Shown: positions 10,901 through 22,240, counted from the first letter of the stretch. The stretch is 64,000 nt of DNA from Eleusine coracana subsp. coracana (GCA_032690845.1 CM064434.1:6574108-6638107), one strand, 5' to 3'. Program-made: numbers and translations. Notes: a model not told the origin generated them from the sequence alone.

Positions 10901-12434
10901 AGCTATTTCCGAACCTAGCCTTCGCGTTTTGCCGGCTATAGTAATCAACAACCTTAGTGTATAGTCCACCATTCATGAGGAAATCATTGCTGCGCAGAAG
11001 AGCGACGATGGTATGAATCATATCCGTCAAAACATCAAGAACGGTAAGGCAAAATGCTTTACACAAGACTCAGATGGTACCCTATGGTTCAATAACCGTT
11101 TAGAAGTGCCAAGGGACTTTGAGCTTCGACGGAAAATTTTGGATGAAGCACATCACTCCAAATACTCCATTCACCCGGGTAGCAATAAAATGTACCAAGA
11201 TCTGAAGAAGAATTTTTGGTGGACCAGAATGAAGCGAGAATTTGCTCGATATGTTGCAGAATGCGACACGTGTCAGAGAGTTAAGGCTGACCATTTGAAA
11301 CCGGCCGGGTTACTTCAACCGTTAAGTATTCCCGCCTGGAAATGGGAGGATATCAGCATGGATTTTATTGTTGGCCTCCCTCTTACTTCGCGTAAGCACG
11401 ACTCCATTTGGGTCATTGTGGACAGACTCACCAAATCTGCTCACTTTCTTCCGGTCAATAACACTTACAAGATAAAACAGTATGCAGAATTATACATCGC
11501 AAGAATTCTATGTCTTCATGGAGTACCAAAAACCATCGTTTCCGTTCGTGGTTCGCAGTTCGTTGCTCGTTTCTGGGAACAACTGCATGCATCATTAGGA
11601 ACAAGTTTGATTCGAAGTTCCGCTTACCATGCCGCCACCGATGGACAAATAGAGCGTGTCAACCAAATTCTTGAAGATATGCTTAGAGCTTGCGTTTTAA
11701 CGTATGGCGGTAACTGGGATGAGTATCTACCCTATGCCGAGTTTTCGTATAACAACAGTTACCAGGAGAGTGTGAAGATGTCACCATTCGAAGCACTCTA
11801 TGGTCGTAGTTGTAGGACACCATTGAATTGGTCTGAATCGGGAGAAAGAGTAACATTTGGCCCCGACCTCGTAAAGGATGCCGAGGAGAAGGTTCGTATC
11901 ATTCGAGCCAACCTTAAGGCTGCCAAATGCCGACAAGAGAAGTACGCAAACAGACGACGTAGACCACTGTACTTCAATAAGGGTGACTACGTCTATCTCC
12001 GAGTGTCCCCTATGAAAGGTATCCAACGGTTTGGAATTAAAGGAAAGTTAGCTCCCCGTTATATTGGACCATTCCAAATTCTGGAGAGACGAGGAAACGT
12101 TGCCTACAAGCTCGAGTTACCCGCTAACCTGTCTGGAGTACACCACACCTTCCATGTGTCCCAGTTGAAACGATGTCTCAAATCCTCAATTGACAAAGTA
12201 CTAGAAGAGTATAACCAGCTCCAGCCAGACCTCACCTACTCCGAACAACCGATAAGGATCCTCGACGAGAAGGAGCGCATAACTCGTAAAAGAACCCTCA
12301 AATTCTATAAAGTTCAATGGTGTAATCACTCAGAAGACGAGTCTACTTGGGAATCAGAAGAGTTTTTGAGAACTCACTACCCGAAATTTTGGACATCATA
12401 TACAGGTATATTTGACCACTGTACTTCCCTCTAG
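7917..12434 (+). pseudogene. TEK1 Gag-Pol polyprotein with chromodomain (three in-frame TAGs)
   Basis: One frame of 1,505 codons if three TAGs (8238, 8610, 10962) are ignored. TEK2 has CAG at all three. Domains by residue: Gag about 70-220 (FERAREPLDADHWL, ASAWWANYEA); zinc knuckle CYNCGRTGHFAKNC at 336-349; aspartic protease LFDSGATHNF with Asp 408; RT with FIDD at 719-722; RNase H with CDASGTGLG, Asp 868; integrase with HH-CC zinc finger (CDTC about 1118), core MDFIVGLP, then VRGSQF where TEK2 has DRGSQF (second catalytic Asp 1210 to Val), and the Glu of IERVNQ; C-terminal chromodomain-like segment about 1443-1493 (KVQWCNHSEDESTWE). The start is the first ATG after the acceptor; an upstream ATG at 7893 lies in the putative intron. 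Confidence 0.93.
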
Positions 12435-12470
12435 TTTGCCTTTTCCATAATCTCGGGACGAGATTTCTTT

Positions 12471-12483
12471 AAGGAGGGAGGGC
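12471..12483 (+). other. TEK1 polypurine tract
   Basis: AAGGAGGGAGGGC directly precedes the 3' LTR, the expected plus-strand primer position. TEK2 has the same tract with one substitution. Confidence 0.85.
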
Positions 12484-15400
12484 TGTGACACCCCAGGTGT
12501 CCCATTCCAATTAACAAGCATAAGGAGCACAAGGATATGAGAGAGGATGGCATGAAAATAGGGAAGCCTCCCAAAAATTTGGAATTTATTCTAGGAAAAA
12601 TAAACACCCTGCAACCAAATTGTGAAGCAATTTAAAAATTTTCTATATAACATATAACAAGTAAATTCATAATCAGAATGATAATAATAAAATAGAATTA
12701 CATGAATTTATTGAGTATTTTACCTAAATTGCAAAAGCCACAATTAATTAAGTAATGCTTAAAGTGCCTATTTGAGGCAATTATTAAATACTAAAAATAT
12801 TTTTATGGAAAACACAAATAAAATTCACCAGAGTGTTCTCCACTATTAAAGTAGTCAACCCACCAAATTTCACTATTTTTGGAAACTCCTAGCTATTTTA
12901 TTTTGATTTTCCAAAATCCAGCATTGACCAGGGACCTCTTTGTGAGGATCTTGAAAGATCAGGGGGTGCAGCGTAAAAATTCCTTTTCTTCTTCCCTCAC
13001 TGGCACGAAGCTGATTCTCGGCCGATCTTCTGCCACGGCCAGCGCATCGCACGGCCGGCCTTCACCCCGCCTCGGGACTCCGTGCGTGACAGTGCCACTG
13101 ACCTTCCCGTGTAGTCCCGTCCCCTCTGCCTCGGCCGCGAGCTCGCCCAACCCTCTCTTCTCCCCCTCTGCACGCCATCGCCGCGACCGGGAAACCTTCA
13201 ATTCCTGCCGCTCTCTTCGCTCCCGCCTCTCCCCACTCACTCTTATCTCTTCGCAACTTGATAGCGAACCCACAAGCTCTCGGGAGTCACTCTCTCTCGC
13301 TCTCTGCACTCCGCTCTCTTCCATTTTTCCCACCTCCTTTTCCCCTTTGGCCATTGCTGAGCAGAGCTCAAGCGCAATGCACTGCCCAGCCCTTCCACTG
13401 CTTCCCGAGCCCAACCAAGAGTAAAAACACACCGCTCACTTCTCCTCTAGCTTCCCAGGCCATCTCCTCGACGACTCCCCGTGTGTGCTCGATCAATTTG
13501 AAGAAAAACCGAGGCGCACAGTTCTGGTGGCCTCCTCTATCGTTGATCGAAATTAGCCGCTTCCGGTGAGCACCATTCCCTCTTTCCTCCTCTACCGTTT
13601 GCGCACAATCCTCGACGTTTTCCTTGACCCATTTTCCCTTTGTTTCCATCACTGGAGTCGACGACACTTCGGTTTTTCCCCGGACTCGACCATCGCCGCC
13701 GCTCATCGAAGCCGCCTCACCGACGAGCAACTAGTTCCGGCCCAAGTCCACGATGACATCCTCGACGCCGGTGTTCTCCGTCTTCTGCTGGTGCTCTACG
13801 CGAAGACGGCGACCGATTTGCTGTCTCCTACCAGAAACGCGACGCTGCCGAAGATCAGGGTTCCGCCACCTCACGTCGCCGACCAACTTCCGGTGAGAAC
13901 CACTCCTCGCGAACCCTTCTGCTTCCCTCGCCGTAATGCACGCTCCATTTTCCCTCAACCGCGGCGAGATTTTCCTGCGCGTAGCCGCCGACAGCGAGCC
14001 CTCCGGTCGCGCGCCGCCCCGCTCCGACGAGCCTACTGGCTGTCCATCTGGCACCGACGTGGCGTCCACATGTAGCCGACGTGGCGCTGAGGTGTTGCCT
14101 GCGTGGCCTTTCTCAGATTAGAAAAATTCCAGAAAACCATTAAAACTTCAAAAATTCATAGTAAATCGATTTCAAACCCAAATCAACCCAAACCAATTTT
14201 GCTGGATTCATCTTTGAGAGCTCTATTTTAGTAAAATAATAAATCATAGTCTCTGTACATGTATTTTTATTAATTCATTTAATTGCTTAAACACTAGTTA
14301 ATTCACTAGAAATTCTAGGAATAAAATTTAATCTTGATTTTTGGCATGCTCAATAAACACATGATTATCTACCCCCACAAATTTTGGTTCGATAAAATAT
14401 AGATTATTTTTGGCTCTGGAATTTATTTAGTGTGTTTACTTAAATTAATTCTAGTAATTATTTTATGATTAATTGGCCCATGACACTTGGCACAAAAATC
14501 TCTCACACAAGCCTCTGTGCCTAGTAAATAACATAAGTCCAGAAACCTAAGTTTACTTAATTAAATTAAATTAATTGCTCATACCACTATTTTACTTTAA
14601 TAAATGCTAGTAATTAAAGTAATTATATCCAGGGGCTGTAAATTAATAAAAATACAATTCACTTATGTCCCTGATCATGTTAAATCATACAACATCAGAA
14701 TCAATTGGTCACTATTGTAATCTCTTAATTATTTTGAAGGACTGTAACAACCCTAAATAAATGATTAACACACATAAAATGATGAAACTCTAATTGGTTT
14801 CTTCGAAGCATATGGCTTCGAGAACATAATAATGATAATGTTAATCAACATTAAAGACATTGTGCATCATATCCTTGCATTCTACGGTATTTTGGTAATA
14901 CCGACAATTCAATTCTATCATATAGGCGACAACAACCCGGAGCAGGAACAAGAAGATCTGCAGAAGGATCTTGAACCCCAAGAGCAAGACGTTGTAGTTT
15001 CTAACACTAACATCGATCCAGGCAAGCCCCGGTTTACATTTGCCCATTTATAAAATTGCTAGTTTATGTCACTGCTACGTCTATGATTGTCTGATGCATT
15101 AGGTCATAGGAGTTGATTGGAAATCCACCTTGCATGACCCCAAATGACCCCTGCTTATCATCAGAACTGTGATAGAAATGGTACTGTGTCGCTACGCTTA
15201 GTGACTAATAGTCTCGGTAGACATTATCATTAAGAAGTGAACTTGACCACTGCAACGAGAACCTAAAAGAAGTTTATTATACAGTTATGATCGGGCAGGG
15301 AAGATGCATGTGTAGGTTTGCAGCAATACATGGGTGTTGACTGCGGTAGCCCTGCCTTGTCGAAACTAGGACCCGTCCGTGGTCGGCCCCTTGGTCAAGT

Positions 15401-16377
15401 ATTGAACAGTACCGAATATATGCTAGTCCATGGGAACTAGTAAACTGATGTAGCATTGACGCGGCAATGAGGACGATACCCGGTACAGTGGTCGTTGACC
15501 CTTCTGCTGCTGGAGTGGGCGGTTTATACCATGAAGTACTGTTGGCAGAACGGCATGCCCACTCGCTGAGACTGGACCCGGACCAAGTTGTTTTTCGTCC
15601 TTGTGAAAGGTTGCCATATACGACCTTAATTGGTGCGTATGTGTCGTATATTTCGGGTTATCCCCAGCTGGTGTAAAATCAATTGCAATTGCTGTCGCTC
15701 GCAGTAAAGAGTACCGCTTGGTCACTGAGTCGTCACGTAGTTGCATCATGAAAGTTGATTATTGCCCCTTATGTTGATTTCTTCTACTGATACTTTTGTA
15801 CTGCCGTCACCCTGTATTGGCCTTATTATCCTATATAGTTCCACTAAAGTTACATTCTGCTTCACCCAATTAACATGGCTCAATAAAACTCGATAGAACT
15901 AATAGGATGCTTAGTGCGAGCCCCTTTCAAACGAGCTACCCTGTTAGAGCCTTGCATGTCTAGGTCTTTCGACGGGTAAGTCTTGCTGAGTAATTAGTAC
16001 TCAGGCTTTGTGCCATCGTTGTTTACAGGTCATGAAGAGATTGATTTGCCTGAGAGAATGATGCCTTGGGACGTGCAAGTCCCCGAGGGTTGGACTGCCC
16101 ACTGGGAGTCCGACTCGCCGCCGCAGTGATGTGTGTGCTGCTAGGGTGATGATTCTCCGGGCAGGGATCATCACTACGCTGTATCGTCGAGCTCGTAGTT
16201 CCTTACGTTAATTGCTTCCGCTGTTTTCGAAACAATATGAACTTGTATTAATTCCGCTGCACTCTGAACCATCGAATTATTGTAATATTCTATTTAAATT
16301 TGGACCAATGTTGTATTATCAAGTGTCTGCGTTATCAGCACCGTCGGGACCTCGATCCTGCGGGGAGGGCCACCTCA
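12484..16377 (+). repeat. TEK1 3' LTR (3,894 bp)
   Basis: TGTGACACCCC to GCCACCTCA, same length as the 5' LTR, with scattered substitutions and a few compensating 1-2 base indels (for example GGCCCCTTGG against GGCACTTGG, and AAAATTGC against AAAATTTGC). The GC-rich island is at about 12987-14117 and the TCGAAGC hairpin is retained. No independent gene is supported inside it. Confidence 0.95.
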
Positions 16378-16382
16378 AAATT
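16378..16382. repeat. Target site duplication AAATT, right copy (TEK1)
   Basis: Identical to 782-786. ATH-B reverse transcriptase coding resumes here on the minus strand. Confidence 0.93.
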
Positions 16383-17260
16383 CTCCAAGCAACTATCAAA
16401 ATTAGTACCATGTAGGGACAAGTCATCCATAAACACTTCCATAATATCTTCTATGAATTTAGTGAATATTGCATTCATGCATCTTTGAAATCTGGCGGGC
16501 GCATTGCAAAGACCAAATGGCATCCTCCTATATGCATATGTCCCGAAAGGGCAAGTAAAAGTAGTGTTCTGCTGATCCTCTGGTCTTACCGGTATTTGAA
16601 AGAAACCACTAAATCCATCCAAATAACAAAAGTATGAATTCTTTGCTAGCCTTTCAAGCATCTCGTTAGTGAATGGAAGAGGATAGTGATCTTTCTTCGT
16701 CACCTTGTTCAAACTTCTGTAATCTATGCACATTCTCCATCCAGTTACAGTCCTTTGAGAGATCAACTCATTGTTCTCATTAGGCACTACTGTTAACCCT
16801 CCTTTCTTGGGCACACAATGTATTGGACTAATTCATTCACAATCAGGAACAGGGTAGATCATACCTGCATTAAGCAGCTTTAGAATCTCAATTTTAACCA
16901 CTGGCTTCATTGACTCCTTCAACCTTTGCATCCCTTCAACCACTGGTTTAGCATTCTCTTCCAAGTTAATCTTGTGGGTGCAGAATGCGGGGTTGATTCC
17001 CTTGATATCATCCAAAGTGTAACCAATAGCCTTCTCATACCTTTTGAGCATAGTAAGCAGCTTCTCCGTTTCTTCCTTCGTTAGGGCGTCATTCACGATA
17101 ACTGGATATGTTTCATTCTTCCCTAGATACTCATAGCATAGCTCCTTCGAAAGTTACTTCTGTTCCACTTCTGGTGCTTCATCTGGATCTAGTTCCCCAA
17201 GAGGTTCAAAATCAGGATTTTCCTGATTGAGCCGATCGGCGCAAGCATCGCGCCGATCGA
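16383..17260 (-). pseudogene. ATH-B reverse transcriptase (N-terminal and catalytic part)
   Basis: Reading down from about 17260: a linker rich in Glu and Asp, then KEETEKLLTMLKRYEKAIG, DDIKGINPAFCTHKI, LNAGMIYPVPDC, a stop (TGA at about 16833, probably from TGG), then CVPKKGG, TGWRMCIDYRSLNKVTKKDH, LDGFSGFFQIPV, FGLCNAPARFQRCM and the catalytic EVFMDDLS at about 16420-16435. The frame is then cut by TEK1 and continues at 781. The wording is Athila-type (FMDD rather than the FIDD of TEK). A further stop lies at about 17283 and another near 17150 between protease and RT. It is non-functional. Confidence 0.87.
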
Positions 17261-17282
17261 CGCCAGCAGTATCCTTGTTAGT

Positions 17283-18038
17283 TTAGCACATGATGTGTTC
17301 TAGTGGGTCTCCCATATCCATCCCTATCTTCTCGTCTTCCTCTAGGTAGAATTCCTGATAGCGAGAAGGGTCTAGATGAGATGGATTGTTAAATTGAAAT
17401 TGCACTTCTTCACCTCCTAGGTGCAGCGTAATTTGACCTTTCCCAGCATCCAGAACAGCTTGTACTAATCTTAAGAATGACCTTCCCAGAATGATGTCTT
17501 CAACCCTAGTTTCTTTATTGTCTAGAACGAAGAAATCTACCGGTATTGTTTTCGAGCTGATCTCAATTTCAACATTCTTGATCACTCCCATTAACTTGGT
17601 CTTCCTCCCATCTGCCATGATGAGCTCAAGTTCAGTCCCTATGAGCTGTTGTGGAATTCCATAAGGCACGCTCATGAATGCATCGTAAGTCATCAAGCTA
17701 ACATGGGAACCAAAGTCACACAAGGCTTTCGGAAATTTCTTCCCCGATATCTCACATGGTATGTATGGTTGTTCTTCTTCCTCTTCAGTGAGGCCTACAA
17801 CATACACACCACATAATCCTTTGTAGGGAGATGGCTCGAAGCAACTGCCTAGCAATCTCTTTGCTTGTTTCACCTCTGTTCCATCAAGCTCTATATCATC
17901 CTTGCAAAGCTTCCCTAAAACTCTCCCAATAACCTCTTGATCGAAAACTTCTGACTTAAGGCGATTACTCGGCAAATTGTATTCAATTCCGGCTTTGAAA
18001 GAATCTTGCGGGCTGAAGGATCTTCTCATATTGATCAA
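17283..18038 (-). pseudogene. ATH-B aspartic protease region
   Basis: 251 codons, open. Contains CEISGKKFPKALCDFGSHVS (catalytic Asp at 17715-17717, with Phe in place of the usual Leu of CDLGAS), the hydrophobic DFFVLDN strand and ILGRSFL, the pattern of Athila proteases. It is followed by an in-frame TAA and then by the RT linker, so it is separated from RT in this copy. In the linker the DNA carries a paired GCCGATCGGCGC motif (17230-17263). Confidence 0.78.
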
Positions 18039-18049
18039 CTCTTGCGAAA

Positions 18050-19149
18050 AATCAATAGGAATCTAGTCCATTGGTTCAAATTCGTCGAGTGGTTTAGCAT
18101 TTGTCAATGTCCTATCCCCCTTTGGTTTAGCAAAGTTGCCTTCCAATTCCTTCAGGTGGCTGTCCAGAATTGCAGCTTCTATCTTGGTATGTTCCTTGCA
18201 ACTTGACGGAGTCATCAGGGATATCTGTTTTCATGTTGTTGCAACTGCGCCGATCGACTCAGAGTCTGCGCCGATCGGCGCACACGTCAGATCCATAGAG
18301 GCGGGTCTGATGGGCCCTGTCTCTTCGAATTTATGCTCTGAAGTAATCATTGCTCTACTCTCGGACATAAAGATCTGTTTAGCCAGCGACTCTTCCTTTT
18401 GCATAACTTCTAGGCATTGTCGGCAAGGTTCTAGGTATTCTTCCCAATGCTTGTGCAAAGCTTCATTCTCAGCAATTTTGCCTAACAATTTGATCCCTGC
18501 CTTGGCTGTCAATCTCAGAAAACATCCTCCAGCTGATCCATCCAAATGCATCCTTGATGCCTTGTTTATGGCCATGTAGAAGGTTTGAGCACACATATTC
18601 TCATCAATGCCGAGGTCAGGTCCTTGTTTCAACAAAGGTTTGAAAATGCGTCCAGGCTTCCGCGAGAGCTTCTTCATCTTCTTGTAAAAAGTTCACCACA
18701 TCTCTTCTCAACTTTTGCACCTTTGGCAAAAGAAAATAGTGGAGACAAAAATTTCCAACTAATTCACTCCACTTAACTTTCGCTTCCTGAGATGCCGCCT
18801 TATGCCACTCTTTGGTTTTCCCTCCCAAAGAGAATGGGAAAAGCAGCTATATGTAAAGATCCTGAGGCACTCCTTCATGATTGAATGTTTGGCAAAGTGC
18901 CTCCAAGTCTTGTAAGTGAGTATACGGGTTCTCCTCTTTAGCTCCAAAGAACTTATTTGCTTCACCCATGCTAATGATAATGGGGTTCAACACATACGAG
19001 GGGGTTGTGGCCTTCTTGTCTGAGGATTGAGACACTAGCACGTCTGGAGATGGCAAGAAAGCTCCCTGAGCGTCGGAGAAGGTCCTGTCATACTCATCCT
19101 GAAATTCATGCAAAACACAAAAACAACTAGAAAATAAATGATTAGACAT
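18050..19149 (-). pseudogene. ATH-B gag (frameshifted)
   Basis: From the ATG near 19149 downward: leader residues, NPIIISMGEANKFFGAKEEN, PYTHLQDLEALCQTF, FPFSLGGKTKEWHKA, WSELVGNFCLHYFLPKV-like text, then FLQEDEEALAEAWTHFQ, and further down HLDGSAGGCFLRLTAKAG. These correspond to the conserved Athila Gag blocks (FPFSL.GKAK.W, EAWE.F, GG.F..L). At least two stops/frame changes are visible (near 18847 and 18616-18680). A paired GATCGGCGC motif lies within it at 18248-18286. Confidence 0.75.
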
Positions 19150-19183
19150 TAGTAAAATATTAATAGTAAAAGAACTAGCTTGT

Positions 19184-19201
19184 TCCCCAGCAACGGCGCC
19201 A
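19184..19201 (-). other. ATH-B primer binding site (tRNA-Asp type)
   Basis: On the minus strand TGGCGCCGTTGCTGGGGA, one base different from the TGGCGCCGTTGCCGGGGA site used by Athila-type elements (complement of tRNA-Asp). It lies 11 bases inside the LTR boundary at 19213, the same offset pattern as in ATH-E. Confidence 0.85.
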
Positions 19202-19212
19202 GAAAATGAGCT

Positions 19213-20316
19213 TGTTGGTCGTAGTTACGCACCCACTTATATACCGCAAGAGGACGGTGTACAGTTGTAGCTCTTTTTCCCTTAGAGTATTCCAAGGTTA
19301 TCGAATCCACAAGGAATGAGCGGAACTATTACTATTAAAGTGTTACTAACAGATTGCAATGGTTGGGTTGGTGTGAATAGTGACGGTGAGAGAGTGGTGG
19401 ATGAATGTTGTTAGAGATGTAACATGATAATGAAGAATTCTCTCGTTCGGATTGGTTCACTAGCATGCAACCTTATTCTTATTGACTCGGATGATGACTC
19501 TAATATTCTACAAGACATGGTGGTTTCGTTCACCCCGGCTGTCACTACAGAGGCTATTAGCTGCCCACTGGTTTCTTGCACTATGCAATGGGCAGAAGTG
19601 TATTGGCCTATACACTAATGGAAATAGATGCGCAATTGAGTTCATCACATAGATTAAATTCATCAAGAGAGTATCAATAAGTATGAGAGTTACATGACCA
19701 GATCCCCGCACCAGAGAAGAGAATATGAAACTACTCACTCATCCTTCCGCTAGACATAGCAGAGGGATTAGAAATAGAGCTGGAACGAGCACGAGCCTAT
19801 CGGCGCAAGCGTCGCGCCAATCGGCGCGATCTCCCTTCTAGTGGTTCTCGTCGATGTTGACCGACCGTCGCCGCCAATATCGTTGAACCCTAGTTCTAAC
19901 AACTCGATATCGCAATTGCTATCCTTCCGGTTACCCTTAGCTCTTGATAGTTATCTCCCTTTTATACTAACGAGATTAGGTCAACTTCCACCAATTCTGA
20001 CTTGTATTGGGCTGGGCCTTCGTCCTTCTTGGACCGGGTTATGCTTGCAATCATCTTTTCCTCCATGCGCCGATCGGCGTGGCATTGGAGCCGATCGGCG
20101 CGACCCTGCATATGGCCCATCTTCGTTGCTCTTTGGTTCCTTATCCATAATTGCCCTGTTTTACACCTGTTTTCTGCAATTACATCCAAAACAGAATAAC
20201 TACAAATATATGCAAATATGGGGTTAATTGTTAGTCCAAACCACCAAATAACGATGTAAAATGTCCCTTTTTGGTAGATAAAATGGGTAGCTAGAAACCA
20301 CCAATGGTAAATGACA
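19213..20316 (-). repeat. ATH-B 5' LTR
   Basis: The minus-strand 3' end is ...CCAACA (complement TGTTGG at 19213-19218), matching the CCAACA end of ATH-E LTRs. The start is inferred as TGTCATTTACC at 20316, just where a plus-strand coding fragment begins, so that edge is uncertain. About 1.1 kb, no ORF of interest. Two paired GATCGGCGC-type motifs occur at 19799-19830 and 20067-20103. No target duplication can be checked because the opposite end is missing. Confidence 0.6.
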
Positions 20317-20495
20317 GAGGCTAAAGAGACGATAAAAACTCAAAGGGAAAGGAGCACCAAGCTAGAGACCCAGCTGACCAAAGCCGAAGGCATTTTCAAA
20401 AAAGCCATAGACGAGCTGAACAAGTTCCAAAATTATTTCAAAGAAGTCGAAAGACTCAAGGAAGAATACAAGGCTAAGGTTGCTACGCTCGATGC
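20317..20495 (+). pseudogene. Orphan coiled-coil coding fragment
   Basis: About 60 codons open in the plus direction (TQRERSTKLETQLTKAEG, ELNKFQNYFKEVERLKEEYK), Lys/Glu-rich and strongly predicted coiled coil. It is cut by the ATH-B LTR on the left and the ATH-E1 LTR on the right. The regular heptads and unbiased frame suggest real former coding, probably the extra ORF or Gag region of another retroelement. I do not recognise the family. It is the only remnant in the window of whatever lay here before ATH-B and ATH-E inserted. Confidence 0.45.
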
Positions 20496-22214
20496 TGTTG
20501 GTGGCCCTTAAAACCCAATATTGGCCACCAACCGGTCGGGAAATGCAAGGTAAAGACCAAAGTTTCATGAATATTTGTTTAAACTAATAATGTTCCACAA
20601 GTTTTGGTGAAATATGTGTTTGCAGGTTCAAAAGGGCCAAAATTATGTAAAAACATGAAGAAACGCCCCGTCGGCCAATCCTGCCATAAAACAGCCGGCC
20701 GACAGGGTCGTATGAGGTTGAAATCAGGGCCCGGGCAGGGTCATGACGGCTGAAATCAGAACTCAGCCGATAGGGTCATATCAGGCTGAAATCAGCTACC
20801 CGTCTAGTCAAAACAGAGTCTCATCAGGCCCATCATCCAACCCGGCCAATTCTGCAAAACGTTCCACCATGAAGCTGTTTTCTTCTCCCGGACAAAAAGC
20901 AATGAAATATGGCTAAGGAAAAAGGGTCCACGAGTGGCCTAATCGGGACAAGTCACGAGGCGACCTGGAGGGGGTCGGCACTCGGCCTAGGCCGCTATCC
21001 GGCTTTGCCTGCCGCTCGGCCACCTACCACCTGGCCTGGGTCGGCCTCCTAGGGTTGCCAGCCCATGAGGCCCATGAGCCCTACCGACCCCAAAATGGGA
21101 AACCCGACGCAAACCGACCCAGGAACCGTCATCAAGACAAGATCTGAGCGAACCAAAGACAAGTCGGTCGGGAACCAACCTCATCCAACGGCCACCCGGC
21201 CAGGCCTACCGCCCAGCGGTGCATGCCGCCCGGCATGCCTAGCCGCCTGGCGTGGCCCGCTGCCCGGCGGGGGAAATTTTGCCCACCGACTCTCCTTGAC
21301 CTACAAGTACCCGCCAACCCTTCATCAAGCAAGTGAAACACATTGAAGTCCATTTCCCACTACTTTTCTTACTAGTAGAGTAGGTTAGTTAGTCGGGAGT
21401 TAGAGTCTAGTCGAGAGCATCGCTCGGGATTCCAGAAATTGTCTCGGAGTCTTGGTATGAGCTCTCTTGTATCTTTTCTCCTTTTGTGAGACTTATCTTT
21501 TATTAAATACAATTATCTTTTCCTTATTTATCTTGTCAAGTATTTATCTTTACTTAGTCAGTTTCCTCAAGTTACAATTATCGGGAAAGAACTTTGAAGC
21601 ATAGTTTTCTAGATTCCCGGCCAGGATTTAATTAAGTTTAGTTCTCGAATAGAGCATAGACTTGGTTATTCCCGGCTATTCTTCCGCTAGGCCAACGGAA
21701 GAATATCTAGTGAAGGCGTAAGCGATGTCGTGCCCCAAAGTAAGCTTATTGGTGAAAAACTCGAGGTTGTACCATGGATTTGGTGTAAGCACTCAACCCG
21801 AGTAACTAGGAATTTTGACGCTTGACTAGATTTAGGAAAGTTTATCTTAGGAATTCTAGACTTAGGCTCATTGTCCTCCCGACGAGCTTAATTGATCTCT
21901 TTTATTTATCTTAGTGTGGATTTCTCCTGTATCACTGCTCCCCTGTTTATCATTGAATATCTTTACCCCGATCTTTGGTTAGTTGGTATAACTCTTATAG
22001 TCATATCTTTGTTAAACCAAGATACTCTTATGCCTAGCTTCCCTGAGGAATATAAATACGATACCTTGGAATACCCCCAGGTGAAATGCTACAACAGATG
22101 TTCCACGTGCTTGCAGATTGGTTCACTCTTCTCTTAAAGCATAAAAAACATCAATCAACACTTCAAGTGTTGTTACCAGATAATATTTTGGTGCGACGTT
22201 AAGAAGTGCCAACA
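20496..22214 (+). repeat. ATH-E LTR1 (5' LTR of E1, 1,719 bp)
   Basis: TGTTGGTGGCCCTTAAAACC to GTGCCAACA. It contains short direct repeats with GGCTGAAATCAG around 20715-20800 and a GCCCGGC-rich promoter-proximal region (20990-21280). Relative to LTR2 it lacks the TATAAATA segment (missing between 21322 and 21326) and a block of roughly 190 bp near 21720. Loss of the TATA box would silence this copy's own promoter. Confidence 0.9.
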
Positions 22215-22222
22215 AGCATTTC

Positions 22223-22240
22223 TCGTGCCGTTGCTGGGTA
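22223..22240 (+). other. ATH-E1 primer binding site (decayed tRNA-Asp type)
   Basis: TCGTGCCGTTGCTGGGTA, a diverged form of TGGCGCCGTTGCCGGGGA, eight bases after LTR1. Confidence 0.7.

Larger units (their letters stand above)
787..16377 (+). mobile_element. TEK1: full-length Tekay/Del-type chromovirus LTR retrotransposon
   Basis: 15,591 bp bounded by two LTRs of identical length (3,894 bp) that start TGTGACACCCC and end CCTCA, with a 5-bp duplication AAATT on both sides. Internal order: tRNA-Met primer site, leader with a splice donor, two paralogous extra ORFs, Gag-protease-RT-RNase H-integrase-chromodomain in one frame, polypurine tract. The RT/RNase H wording (VDYRPLNEVT, FSTRYGLFEYLVMSFGLTNAPAHFM, FIDDILIYSK) and the chromodomain-like end point to the Tekay/Del lineage. 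Extra ORFs before gag are, as I recall, known from the rice elements RIRE3 and RIRE8. Four in-frame TAG codons and a mutated integrase Asp make this copy non-autonomous. Confidence 0.95.
268..20316 (-). mobile_element. ATH-B: minus-strand Athila-type gypsy element, split by TEK1 and truncated by CRM0
   Basis: Read on the minus strand from 20316 downward, the order is LTR, tRNA-Asp-like primer site, gag, protease, reverse transcriptase, then (after the 15.6-kb TEK1 insertion) the rest of RT and the start of RNase H. The integrase, remaining pol and 3' LTR are absent because CRM0 interrupts the element at 268. The RT motifs MCIDYR, FGLCNAP and FMDD and the LNWEKCHF block are typical of the Athila lineage. 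Stops and frameshifts in gag, protease and RT make it a dead copy. Its upper boundary near 20316 is uncertain by about 15 bases because no second LTR is available for comparison. Confidence 0.85.
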
